From positions 95,228-159,227 of the forward strand of contig NZ_JBQCZW010000003.1 in the NCBI RefSeq assembly GCF_052089425.1: a stretch of DNA of 64,000 nt, read 5' to 3'. Both the position numbers and the translations under genes were made by a program. The stretch's first letter is position 1, and every line of letters begins with the position of its first letter. The stretch is from Ancrocorticia sp052089425. GTDB lineage: Bacteria > Actinomycetota > Actinomycetes > Actinomycetales > Actinomycetaceae. Below, piece after piece: positions 51,745-59,477 of the stretch. The notes under the pieces were generated by a model that worked only from the letters and a program-made list of their open reading frames with translations, was not told the origin of the DNA and ran no database searches.

Positions 51745-53289
51745 GTGAATGTCCCAGATTCTCATACCCCGCAGTCAGTAGGTGGCTCTAGTGGTACTGC
51801 AAGCGGTGCCGTTAGTGGCGCTGTGAGCAGTGACGTGGCAAGTGGCGCCTTGGCAAGTGGCGCCGCTGGCAATGGCGCGGCGGCGGATCAGCCCACCGAG
51901 CATTCCAATCTCCAGCGCACAATGGAATCCCGTCACCTCGTCATGATCGCACTGGGCGGCGTGATCGGGTCCGGTCTGTTCGTCTCTTCTGGCTACACGA
52001 TTTCGCAGGCTGGACCGCTCGGGGCCGTGCTGGCGTACGCTGTTGGCGCCTTGGTTGCCTATCTGGTCATGACGTGTCTTGGTGAGCTGGCGGTGGTGTA
52101 CCCGGTATCCGGCGGATTCCATGTGTATGCCACCCGAAACCTGGGGCCCGCTTGGGGCTTTGCAACTGCTTGGCTGTACTGGATGTGTTGGGCGGTGGCG
52201 CTCGGCAGCGAGTTCACGGCCTCGGGAATCCTCATGCAGCGATGGTTCCCCAGTGTTCCCGTGTGGGTGTGGTGTCTGATATTTGCCACAGTGCTTTTCA
52301 CAACGAACGCCATTTCATCACGCGTTTTCGGGGAGAGCGAGTTCTGGCTGTCGCTTGTCAAGGTTGTCGCCGTACTGGCACTCATTATCGTTGGCGGTGC
52401 GGCAATTCTCGGATTGAATCCTCTGGTGGATGGCTCTATCGGTCTCGGCAACTTCTCCACATCGGAAGGGCTTTTCCCCACTGGGTTCGGCGGCGTATTC
52501 ATCACAATCCTCGCCGTGTTCTATGCCTTCAGTGGCACTGAATTGATTGGCGTTGCTGCCGGCGAGGCCAAGGATCCTTCGCGGGCTATTCCCCGAGCCG
52601 TGCATACTGCGGTCATTCGCCTGACGGTGTTCTTCATTGGCGCGATTTTCGTGATCGCGGCCATTGTCCCCTTTGAAACAGCCGGCACGGACGAAAGCCC
52701 GTTTGTCACCGTATTTGAGATGGTCGGATTGCCGGGGGCGGCCGACGTCATGAACTTCGTGATCATCACCGCGCTTCTTTCGGCGGGTAACTCCGGGCTC
52801 TTCTCCTGTTCCCGGATGCTTCATTCTCTTGCTGCCGAAGGCCAAGCCCCGAAGATACTTGCTCGCACTACTCGCCGCGGTATTCCGCTGATTGCTCTAT
52901 GTATTTCACTGGCGTGTGGCCTTGCCTCGTTGCTTTCCAGCATCGTCGCCCCCGGCAGTCTCTTCCTCGCACTCGTCTCGATCGCCGGGTTTGCGGTTGT
53001 GGCTGTGTGGATTGCCATCGTCGCTTCGCATATCGCTTTCCGCCGCCGGTATATCCGGGAAGGCGGCAGTGTTGAGGACTTGGCCTATCACTCTCCACTG
53101 TTCCCCATTGTGCCGATTGTGGCGCTGACGCTTCTGGGAATCTCTCTGGTGGGTGTTGCTTTCGATCCGGCCCAGAATGCGGCCCTGTGGTTCGGGCTCC
53201 CCTTCACTGCCGCTTGCCTAGGCTACTTCCGATGGAGGCACGGGCCCGGTGTGTTCCGCCCGGCACCTGCTGTTCGCCAACAGGTCTAA
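51745..53289 (+). CDS. mmuP: S-methylmethionine/amino acid permease (APC family)
   Basis: A 514-aa permease with about 12 TM helices. The APC opening is MESRHLVMIALGGVIGSGLFVSSGYTIS, and later FSGTELIGVAAGEAKDP with the following helix. The first 55 residues are a Ser/Gly/Ala-rich tail. GTG 51745 follows AAGGATCAC; an upstream frame from 51709 lacks a ribosome site. Pairing with mmuM points to S-methylmethionine as substrate, though general amino-acid permeases look alike. Confidence 0.87.
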   Translation: MNVPDSHTPQSVGGSSGTASGAVSGAVSSDVASGALASGAAGNGAAADQPTEHSNLQRTMESRHLVMIALGGVIGSGLFVSSGYTISQAGPLGAVLAYAVGALVAYLVMTCLGELAVVYPVSGGFHVYATRNLGPAWGFATAWLYWMCWAVALGSEFTASGILMQRWFPSVPVWVWCLIFATVLFTTNAISSRVFGESEFWLSLVKVVAVLALIIVGGAAILGLNPLVDGSIGLGNFSTSEGLFPTGFGGVFITILAVFYAFSGTELIGVAAGEAKDPSRAIPRAVHTAVIRLTVFFIGAIFVIAAIVPFETAGTDESPFVTVFEMVGLPGAADVMNFVIITALLSAGNSGLFSCSRMLHSLAAEGQAPKILARTTRRGIPLIALCISLACGLASLLSSIVAPGSLFLALVSIAGFAVVAVWIAIVASHIAFRRRYIREGGSVEDLAYHSPLFPIVPIVALTLLGISLVGVAFDPAQNAALWFGLPFTAACLGYFRWRHGPGVFRPAPAVRQQV

Positions 53290-53426
53290 CTCCCATGCTG
53301 ACACATAGTTCGGGTCTTGGCTCCCTCAACTGGGTTTAGCTTCCGCTGTTCGGTACTAGGTCTTACTCCCGTAGTCTTGATAGTTCAGCCCGTGTGGTTG
53401 TAGGTGTTCCGCTCCTGTTGCCGCCA

Positions 53427-54107
53427 CTAATCTTCGACGAGCGGGACAAATCGGAACGCGCCGTGATTGCTGATCTCAACGCCCCCATCGCGGCGCATCA
53501 CTCGCTTCATCGTGGTGGCCACGGGTATTACCATGATCCCCTCATCGGCCAGCTGGTTGCAGAGCACGTCAGGAATCTGCGGAGCCGCGGCCGATACGAG
53601 GATTCGGTCAAAGGGCGCCTCCTCCGGTAGCCCCAGGGTCCCGGAGGCCGCCTCAAGGATGTGCGCTCCGCCGGACGTGGGGTGATCAACGGTGCTGGCG
53701 TGATCAACGGTGTTAGGGTGGATGGCGTCGCTGGGGCGGTTGCCTGCGCCGGCGTGATCGAAACCCGCATGTTTGGCGAGTGCTTCGCGCGCCCGTTCGA
53801 TGAGGGGTGCACGGCGCTCCACGCCCCATACTGTGCCGGATTCGCCCACGAGGCGCGCCAGAAGCGCGGTGGTCCACCCCGAGCCGGAACCGACATCCAA
53901 GATCCTCAGGCCGGGCTGAACGTCCAACAGCGTCAGCATGAATGCCACCGTGTAAGGTTGCGAATTCGTTTGGCTTTCGCCTATCGGCAATGGGCCGTCG
54001 TAGTGCGCAAGGTGCTTGACGCTTTCAGGAAGGAAATCCGCGCGGGGGACCTCTGCCATCGCCTGCATGACGCGATCATCCAGCGGTATCTCATCATATT
54101 CGGCCAT
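53427..54107 (-). CDS. Protein-L-isoaspartate O-methyltransferase-like protein
   Basis: A 226-aa SAM-dependent methyltransferase with the SAM-binding motif ILDVGSGSGWTTALLARLVG (about residue 72), the preceding GESQTNSQPYTVAFM and the FDRILVSAAAPQIPD block, as in PCMT. Around residues 115-140 there is an insertion of repeated VDHA/TVDH units, encoded by short imperfect DNA repeats, that is absent in typical enzymes. ATG 54107 follows AAGGTGACGCA. It may repair damaged proteins; the insertion could affect activity. Confidence 0.85.
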   Translation of the reverse strand: MAEYDEIPLDDRVMQAMAEVPRADFLPESVKHLAHYDGPLPIGESQTNSQPYTVAFMLTLLDVQPGLRILDVGSGSGWTTALLARLVGESGTVWGVERRAPLIERAREALAKHAGFDHAGAGNRPSDAIHPNTVDHASTVDHPTSGGAHILEAASGTLGLPEEAPFDRILVSAAAPQIPDVLCNQLADEGIMVIPVATTMKRVMRRDGGVEISNHGAFRFVPLVED

Positions 54108-54337
54108 TGCGTCACCTTCCTCGGTGCTGCCTGATGTGCGGCCCACGGCCTGCCTATCCATCTATCTGTCCATTCTCTTTCATGCAAGCTCTCATGCATA
54201 GCCAGCGGGCTCGAGTTTTGCTTCTTTGCGGTAAGTTGGAATCAGGAAGAATTTAGCGGCCCGCTAATACACAGCCGTTGGCTGGTCCGCTCGTTACTTC
54301 GTCAACATGTGTCAGATATTCGCGATAGGAGAATGGG

Positions 54338-55433
54338 ATGCTCATAGGAGTTCCGAAAGAGGTCAAGAACAACGAGTTCCGCGTAGCCGCCACGCCAGCC
54401 GGAGTTGCTGAGCTGACGGGGCTAGGCCACCAAGTTCTTGTTGAAATGGGAGCCGGAATCGATTCTTCGTTTAGCAATGAGGAATACGCCAGCGCCGGTG
54501 CCAGCCTTGTGGACACAGCGGAAGAGGTGTGGGCTCGCGCGGAGATGATTCTCAAGGTCAAGGAGCCTATCGCCAGCGAGTACCCGTTGATCCGCGAGGG
54601 GCAGATACTCTTTACTTATCTTCATCTGGCCGCCGACCGCCCGCTCACGGAGGCGTTGGTTGCCTCCGGTGCCACGGCCATAGCGTATGAGACTGTCCAA
54701 CTACCAGACAGGTCACTTCCGTTGCTGGCACCGATGTCTGTTATCGCCGGACGGCTCTCTGCCCAAGTGGGAGCCAACGAGCTGATGAAACCCAACGGTG
54801 GGCGGGGCTTGTTGCTCGGAGGGATCCCCGGGGCGCCGCGGGCACATGTTGTGGTGATCGGTGGGGGGTACGGCGGGAGAAAACGCTGCGGCCAATGCGA
54901 TCGGGTTGGGTGCTGAAGTGAAGATTTTGGATGTGGACCTTGCCCGGCTGGCGTATCTTGAAACGCGCTTTGACGGGCGCGTGACAACCCTCCGTTCTTC
55001 GCCGCAAACGGTTGCTGCGTCAGTCCGGGACGCCGATCTAGTGATCGGATCGGTCCTGATCCCCGGTGCCAGTGCTCCGAAACTTGTCACTGATGAGATG
55101 GTTGCTGCGATGAGTCCAGGATCCGTACTGGTGGATATCGCCATCGATCAGGGCGGATGCTTTGAGGGATCACACCCCACCACACACGATGATCCGACCT
55201 TCGCTGTGCACAACTCGATCTACTACTGCGTGGCGAACATGCCGGGTGCAGTTCCGCGCACGTCCACCATTGCTCTGACGAATGCCACCATGAGCTACGT
55301 TGTGGCCTTAGCGGGCAAGGGGAAGCTGGCGCTCGTGCAAGATGAGGCACTGGCCAAGGGCTTGAATGTTGATGCTGGGCGAGTTGTGAATGGTGCTGTT
55401 GCCGCCGCTCACGGTTTGGCCCCGGTTTCCTGA
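54338..55433 (+). pseudogene. ald: Alanine dehydrogenase, frameshifted in a G-run
   Basis: The N-terminal part (54338 on) starts MLIGVPKEVKNNEFRVAATP and runs to HVVVIGGG. The second part continues with GTAGENAAANAIGLGA, the NAD-binding loop, and then the remaining enzyme to 55433. The break lies in a run of six G at 54863-54868, where five G would restore GGGTAGENAAA. Removing one base gives an intact protein of about 364 aa, the family length. It may be a real mutation or a sequencing error. Ald converts alanine to pyruvate. Confidence 0.82.
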
Positions 55434-55505
55434 CTTTCACCGGTACCTCCGGCTATATTCCGGTGCCTCAGGTTCACTCCGGCCCATCGTGAGTTGTTCT
55501 GGCGC

Positions 55506-55554
55506 GTCCTGACTTCGTCTGATTCGCACCAGGAGTCCTGACTTCGTCTGATTC
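55506..55554. repeat. 20-bp direct repeat between ald and tetR
   Basis: GTCCTGACTTCGTCTGATTC occurs at 55506-55525 and 55535-55554, offset 29. A further degenerate copy may follow at 55565. It fills the 200-bp gap after ald, which otherwise holds only the tetR operator. Confidence 0.6.
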
Positions 55555-55626
55555 ACTTTGGCCCGCCTGACTCGCCTGCGACACCGGCCCTGCCTTGATC
55601 CGACGCCTGCTTCGTCACTCTTGAAT

Positions 55627-55648
55627 CTGTACCTACCTATAGGTACAG
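55627..55648. promoter_or_regulatory. TetR-type operator and promoter
   Basis: CTGTACCTA and TAGGTACAG form a perfect dyad with a four-base centre (22 bp). It overlaps a TATAGG -10-like box and lies directly before the start codon of the TetR gene. It is a strong candidate for autorepression. Confidence 0.65.
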
Positions 55649-55656
55649 TGTTTTAT

Positions 55657-56217
55657 GTGGATTCCAGAGACCGATTGATCGAAGCGATGAGTGACCTGTT
55701 GTGGGAGCGTGGATACTCAGCAACAAGCCCTCGAGAAGTGCGTGAGCGCTCGGGAGTGGGCCAAGGAAGTATGTACCATCATTTTCCCTCAAAGCGTGAC
55801 CTAGGCATCGCCGCAATCAAACACAACTGCGATGCTTTGCTCCCTCCCACCCGCGATGTGCTTCTGGGGTCCGAAAGCCCGATGGAACGTCTCACCGCTT
55901 ATCTCAGCCGCGAACATGAGCCGCTGCTTGGTTGTAAAGTCGGTCGGCTTACTCAGGATCCCGAAGTGGCTAACGATTCAGAAATGCTCGCTCCTATTAA
56001 TGAGGCCTTCGCGCAGGTGCATTCCATGCTGGTAAAAGTTATCGGCGAGGCCGTGGAGCATAAGGAAATTCCTGATCATCTCGACCCTGACAGGCTCGCC
56101 GATTTGCTCATGGTGACGATCCAAGGGGGCTACGTATTGGCTATCGCAGCCCAAGATAGGGGTCCATTTGATCGGGCGCGTTTGGCAGCCCTTGATCTAC
56201 TCAATGCCCACCTGTGA
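55657..56217 (+). CDS. TetR family transcriptional regulator
   Basis: A 186-aa regulator. The N-terminal helix-turn-helix reads IEAMSDLLWERGYSATSPREV and RERSGVGQGSMYHHFPSKRDL. The C-terminal ligand-binding domain resembles the LmrA/YxaF subgroup. The frame extends upstream to 55558, but the operator occupies that DNA. GTG 55657 gives VDSRDRLIEA. GTG 55648 is another option. No ribosome site is visible, so it is likely leaderless. The adjacent gap gene is on the same strand. The ligand is unknown. Confidence 0.85.
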   Translation: MDSRDRLIEAMSDLLWERGYSATSPREVRERSGVGQGSMYHHFPSKRDLGIAAIKHNCDALLPPTRDVLLGSESPMERLTAYLSREHEPLLGCKVGRLTQDPEVANDSEMLAPINEAFAQVHSMLVKVIGEAVEHKEIPDHLDPDRLADLLMVTIQGGYVLAIAAQDRGPFDRARLAALDLLNAHL

Positions 56218-56273
56218 ACAATGTCTAGCCGTTAACGACGTTCAACTATTAAACGTGTGAAAGGAATATTGAC

Positions 56274-57278
56274 ATGACTGTACGAATTGGAATCAATGGA
56301 TTTGGCCGAATCGGCCGGACCTACCTGCGTGCCGCGCTGGCAAATGAGGCGGACATTGAGATTGTTGCGGTCAACGATCTCACCGATCCGTCAACTCTTG
56401 CCGATTTGCTGGAGTGGGACTCCATCTCAGGGCATCTGGACGGAGTCTCATCTGAGGGCGACGTGATCAATGTGGGCGGACGCCCCATTAAGGTATTGTC
56501 CGAGCCAGATCCAGCCGCTATCAAGTGGGGCGATGTGGGAGCCGATGTAGTCATCGAATCCACAGGTCGATTCACCGATGCCTCGAAGGCTCGCGCTCAT
56601 CTAACTGGTGGCGCCAAAAAGGTGATTATCTCTGCGCCGGCGAAGGGCGGCGTGCCAACGTTCGTGCTGGGCGTCAACGATGAGAATCTTGATCCCGCCT
56701 CCTCCGACGTATTCTCCAATGGCTCGTGCACCACGAACTCGTTGGCACCTCTGGCCAAAGTTCTCAATGATTCCTTCGGGATCGAAACTGGGCTCATGAC
56801 AACTGTTCACGCATACACCGGTGATCAGAAACTGCATCACGCACCACATGGAGATCTGCGGCGTGCACGTGCGGCAGCACTTTCCACGATCCCTACCTCA
56901 TCCGGCGCTGCCAAGGCGATCGGAACAGTGATCCCGGAACTGGATGGAAGGCTCACGGGCTTTGCCCTGCGCGTTCCCGTTCCGGTGGGGTCGATTACCG
57001 ATCTCACAGCGGTACTTCCTCGAGAGGTGAGTGCTGAGCAGGTCAACGCGGCATTCAAGGAAGCATCGGAATCTGGAAGCTTGGCCAAGTACGTGCAGTA
57101 CTCGACGGCCCCGATTGTGTCCTCTGACATCGTTGGTAACCCGCATTCGACGATCTTTGACGCGCCTTTGACCGAGGTTGCTGGGCGCCAAGTCAAGGTT
57201 CTGGGTTGGTATGACAACGAATGGGGCTTCTCTAACCGTTTGGTGGAGTTCTCCGAACGTATCGGCGCCGGCATCTGA
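56274..57278 (+). CDS. gap: Glyceraldehyde-3-phosphate dehydrogenase
   Basis: A 334-aa NAD-dependent enzyme of glycolysis. It has NGFGRIGR at the N-terminus, the catalytic Cys in SNGSCTTNSLAPLAKV, the His in MTTVHAYTGDQ and the C-terminal WYDNEWGFSNR. The usual SCTTNCLAP is SCTTNSLAP here, a neutral change. ATG 56274 follows AAAGGA. It may be the main GAPDH or a second copy; only this one is in the window. Confidence 0.95.
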   Translation: MTVRIGINGFGRIGRTYLRAALANEADIEIVAVNDLTDPSTLADLLEWDSISGHLDGVSSEGDVINVGGRPIKVLSEPDPAAIKWGDVGADVVIESTGRFTDASKARAHLTGGAKKVIISAPAKGGVPTFVLGVNDENLDPASSDVFSNGSCTTNSLAPLAKVLNDSFGIETGLMTTVHAYTGDQKLHHAPHGDLRRARAAALSTIPTSSGAAKAIGTVIPELDGRLTGFALRVPVPVGSITDLTAVLPREVSAEQVNAAFKEASESGSLAKYVQYSTAPIVSSDIVGNPHSTIFDAPLTEVAGRQVKVLGWYDNEWGFSNRLVEFSERIGAGI

Positions 57279-57374
57279 TTCAACTGATGAGAACCGATCT
57301 ACTGAGGTTCTAGCTCTAGCTCTGGCACTGGAGGGGACGGGTGTGAGCTCGTCCCCTCCATCGCTACCGTTACT

Positions 57375-58589
57375 ATGGGTGTCATGGGTATCGCATCCGA
57401 GACCGGGCGCTTGCGCCAAGTGATTGTTCACAGGCCAGGAAGGGAGCTCGCGCGGGTGACTCCATCCACGATGGATTCGTTGCTTTATGATGACGTGCCG
57501 TGGGTGGAGAAGGCTCAGGCTGAGCACGATGGATTCACCGCGGCACTTCGGCAAAATGGCACCGAAATTCTCTACCTAGAAGAGTTGCTCGCTGAAGCCC
57601 TAGAAAACTCCGAGGCGCGCGACTATGCGCTGACTACTACCTTCGATCCTCGGTCCTATGGAGTTGCCGTGGCAGGTGCTCTTGCTGATTACGCCGCAAC
57701 GCTTTCACCTCAAGCGCTGGCTGAACTGCTCATATGTGGCTTGACCAAAGATGAGTTGGTGGCTGCGCAGGGTGAGGCTCCCTCTTCTCTCTATTTAGCG
57801 GCTCTCGGTCCCGGAGACATGACATTCTCCTGCCTGCCAAACCACCTTTTTACGCGTGATTCCTCCGCTTGGATTTACGACGGCGTGTCCGTACACTCCT
57901 TGAATCGCAGGGCGCGGCGCCGGGAGACGGTCAACATGACCATCATCTACACGTGGCACCCTGCTGTTGCCGCCACCCACCGCTGGAACAATGGCACGGC
58001 AGATGGCCCGGCTGCGATCGAAGGTGGCGATATCGCCGTCCTGAATGACAACACCGTGCTTGTGGGAATCTCCGAGCGCACAACGCCTCAGGGCGTGGAA
58101 CGCCTAGCCGCAGATCTCTTCGCCTCAAGCCCCGCCAAGCGGGTTGTGGCACTGAATGTCCCGAAAAAGCGGGCGTTCATGCATTTGGATACGATCCTCA
58201 CGATGGTGGATCCCGAGTCCTTCTTGGCCTATCCGGGGCAGATGGAATCAATGGTGGTGACCCCCGCTGCCGCAGGACGGCTCAGCGTGTCCACCCATGC
58301 TCCTGATGAGATGTGGAATGTCATTGCCGGAGCCATGGGCCGCGCGTCAGTACGCGTGTTGACGCCGGAGGCATCGCCCACGGAAGCAGAGCGCGAGCAG
58401 TGGCACGACGGGTTCAACGTTCTGGCTGTCGAGCCGGGAAAGGTCATTGCCTACAGCCACAACTCGCATTGCAATGATTTCCTGCGTGCCAATGGAGTTG
58501 ACGTTTCGGAGATTTCTGGCAGTCAGCTCGGCCGCGGCCGAGGTGGCCCGCGATGCATGAGCTGCCCAACCCGGCGCGATCCTGTGTGA
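57375..58589 (+). CDS. arcA: Arginine deiminase
   Basis: ArcA hydrolyses arginine to citrulline and ammonia. The 404-aa protein has FTRDSSAWIYDGV, EGGDIAVLNDN, MHLDTILTMVD with the catalytic His, and the terminal RGGPRCMSCPTRRDPV with the catalytic Cys. ATG 57375 lacks a clear ribosome site; an in-frame ATG at 57384 is also possible. No arcB, arcC or arcD genes lie next to it, so it is an isolated gene here. Confidence 0.94.
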   Translation: MGVMGIASETGRLRQVIVHRPGRELARVTPSTMDSLLYDDVPWVEKAQAEHDGFTAALRQNGTEILYLEELLAEALENSEARDYALTTTFDPRSYGVAVAGALADYAATLSPQALAELLICGLTKDELVAAQGEAPSSLYLAALGPGDMTFSCLPNHLFTRDSSAWIYDGVSVHSLNRRARRRETVNMTIIYTWHPAVAATHRWNNGTADGPAAIEGGDIAVLNDNTVLVGISERTTPQGVERLAADLFASSPAKRVVALNVPKKRAFMHLDTILTMVDPESFLAYPGQMESMVVTPAAAGRLSVSTHAPDEMWNVIAGAMGRASVRVLTPEASPTEAEREQWHDGFNVLAVEPGKVIAYSHNSHCNDFLRANGVDVSEISGSQLGRGRGGPRCMSCPTRRDPV

Positions 58590-58712
58590 CCACCGGCCCG
58601 CACGGAGAGAGGATCGTCACATACATCGCGTTGTCCTGGGCATGTGGTTGAACGAACTCCGGTTAGCGACACGTGTTCTCTCTGGGCGCAAAACCGGTTA
58701 AAGTATAAAGAT

Positions 58713-58753
58713 GCGCCGCTCGGGAGGTGTGTCAGCAAGGGTCCGAGCGGCGC
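58713..58753. terminator. Long-stem hairpin between convergent arcA and DUF2218 gene
   Basis: GCGCCGCTCGG (58713-58723) is exactly complementary to CCGAGCGGCGC (58743-58753), with a 19-base loop, and a T-rich stretch TTAGTTTTATT follows. It can serve as a bidirectional terminator. A TATAAA box lies directly upstream (58704-58709), so a small hairpin RNA is an alternative. Confidence 0.6.
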
Positions 58754-58776
58754 AACTTAGTTTTATTGATATTCAG

Positions 58777-59145
58777 TTATGACTTCTGCCGAGCTTTACG
58801 TGCCTCGGCGAAGGCCTTCATATCCTCTTCTGAGTACGGGCCCTGAACGGTTCCCGCCTCACCCGATTCGCGGTTCCAAGAGACTGTCAGCGCATCTTTC
58901 GAACCAAATCGTGCTAGATGTACGCCAACGACTTCTTCGAGCTGTGCGGCTTCTGAATCGTCAGCAACAAGTTCTAGCGTAAGGACATCATCGCCAGCGG
59001 AAAGATGGACCTTTCCGCGGCCATGGAAGTCAAGATGACCAGATTCTCCGGTCCACTCACCCAGAATCTTGCGACTCATGTGGCCAACCAACTGCTTGCC
59101 ATATCGCACTGGGCGATCTGTGGCCACAACAGCTACCGACTTCAT
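58777..59145 (-). CDS. DUF2218 domain protein
   Basis: A 122-aa protein with VATDRPVRYGKQLVGHM and the segments LDFHGRGKVHLSAGDDVLTLELVA and VVGVHLARFGSKD, as in the DUF2218 family, which is of unknown function. ATG 59145 follows GGAAGGAGCCTC. It is convergent with arcA and divergent from the dnaK operon. Confidence 0.82.
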   Translation of the reverse strand: MKSVAVVATDRPVRYGKQLVGHMSRKILGEWTGESGHLDFHGRGKVHLSAGDDVLTLELVADDSEAAQLEEVVGVHLARFGSKDALTVSWNRESGEAGTVQGPYSEEDMKAFAEARKARQKS

Positions 59146-59293
59146 GAGGCTCCTTCCGAGTTAGGTGTTCCTAACCTCAATGAATATCGTGCCGTAAATG
59201 TTGCGTAAATGGAACCCCGTGACCTATATGTCTTGCGTCACACCTACCGCCTGTGATGAATCAGCCAACGGCGATCAGAGGCTGGATGCGGGC

Positions 59294-59311
59294 CGTCGTC
59301 GTCGTCGAAAA
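59294..59311 (+). repeat. Copy of the dispersed (CGT)n-CGAAAA motif
   Basis: Four CGT units followed by CGAAAA in the 332-bp gap before dnaK, in the same orientation as at 13556-13572 and 47622-47649. Only this motif and the heat-shock operator are recognised in the gap. Confidence 0.5.
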
Positions 59312-59365
59312 TCATTGAAAACTCGCCTTTTATGAGTGCTTGGGAATAGAATCTACTCCTCTAAA

Positions 59366-59386
59366 GTTGAGTATGGTGGACTCAAG
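59366..59386 (+). promoter_or_regulatory. HAIR operator (HspR-binding site) of the dnaK operon
   Basis: The sequence TTGAGT-N7-ACTCAAG matches the HAIR consensus (CTTGAGT-N7-ACTCAAG) except for the first base. It lies about 90 bp before dnaK. hspR is the last gene of the same operon, so autoregulated repression is expected. Confidence 0.85.
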
Positions 59387-59477
59387 AATGGGAGAGCTTA
59401 GTGGACATAAGTTCTTCCGCCAGACAAACTATTGATGTAACGCCGCGAAAGCGGTTGGAAATGACAAGGAGAATCAC

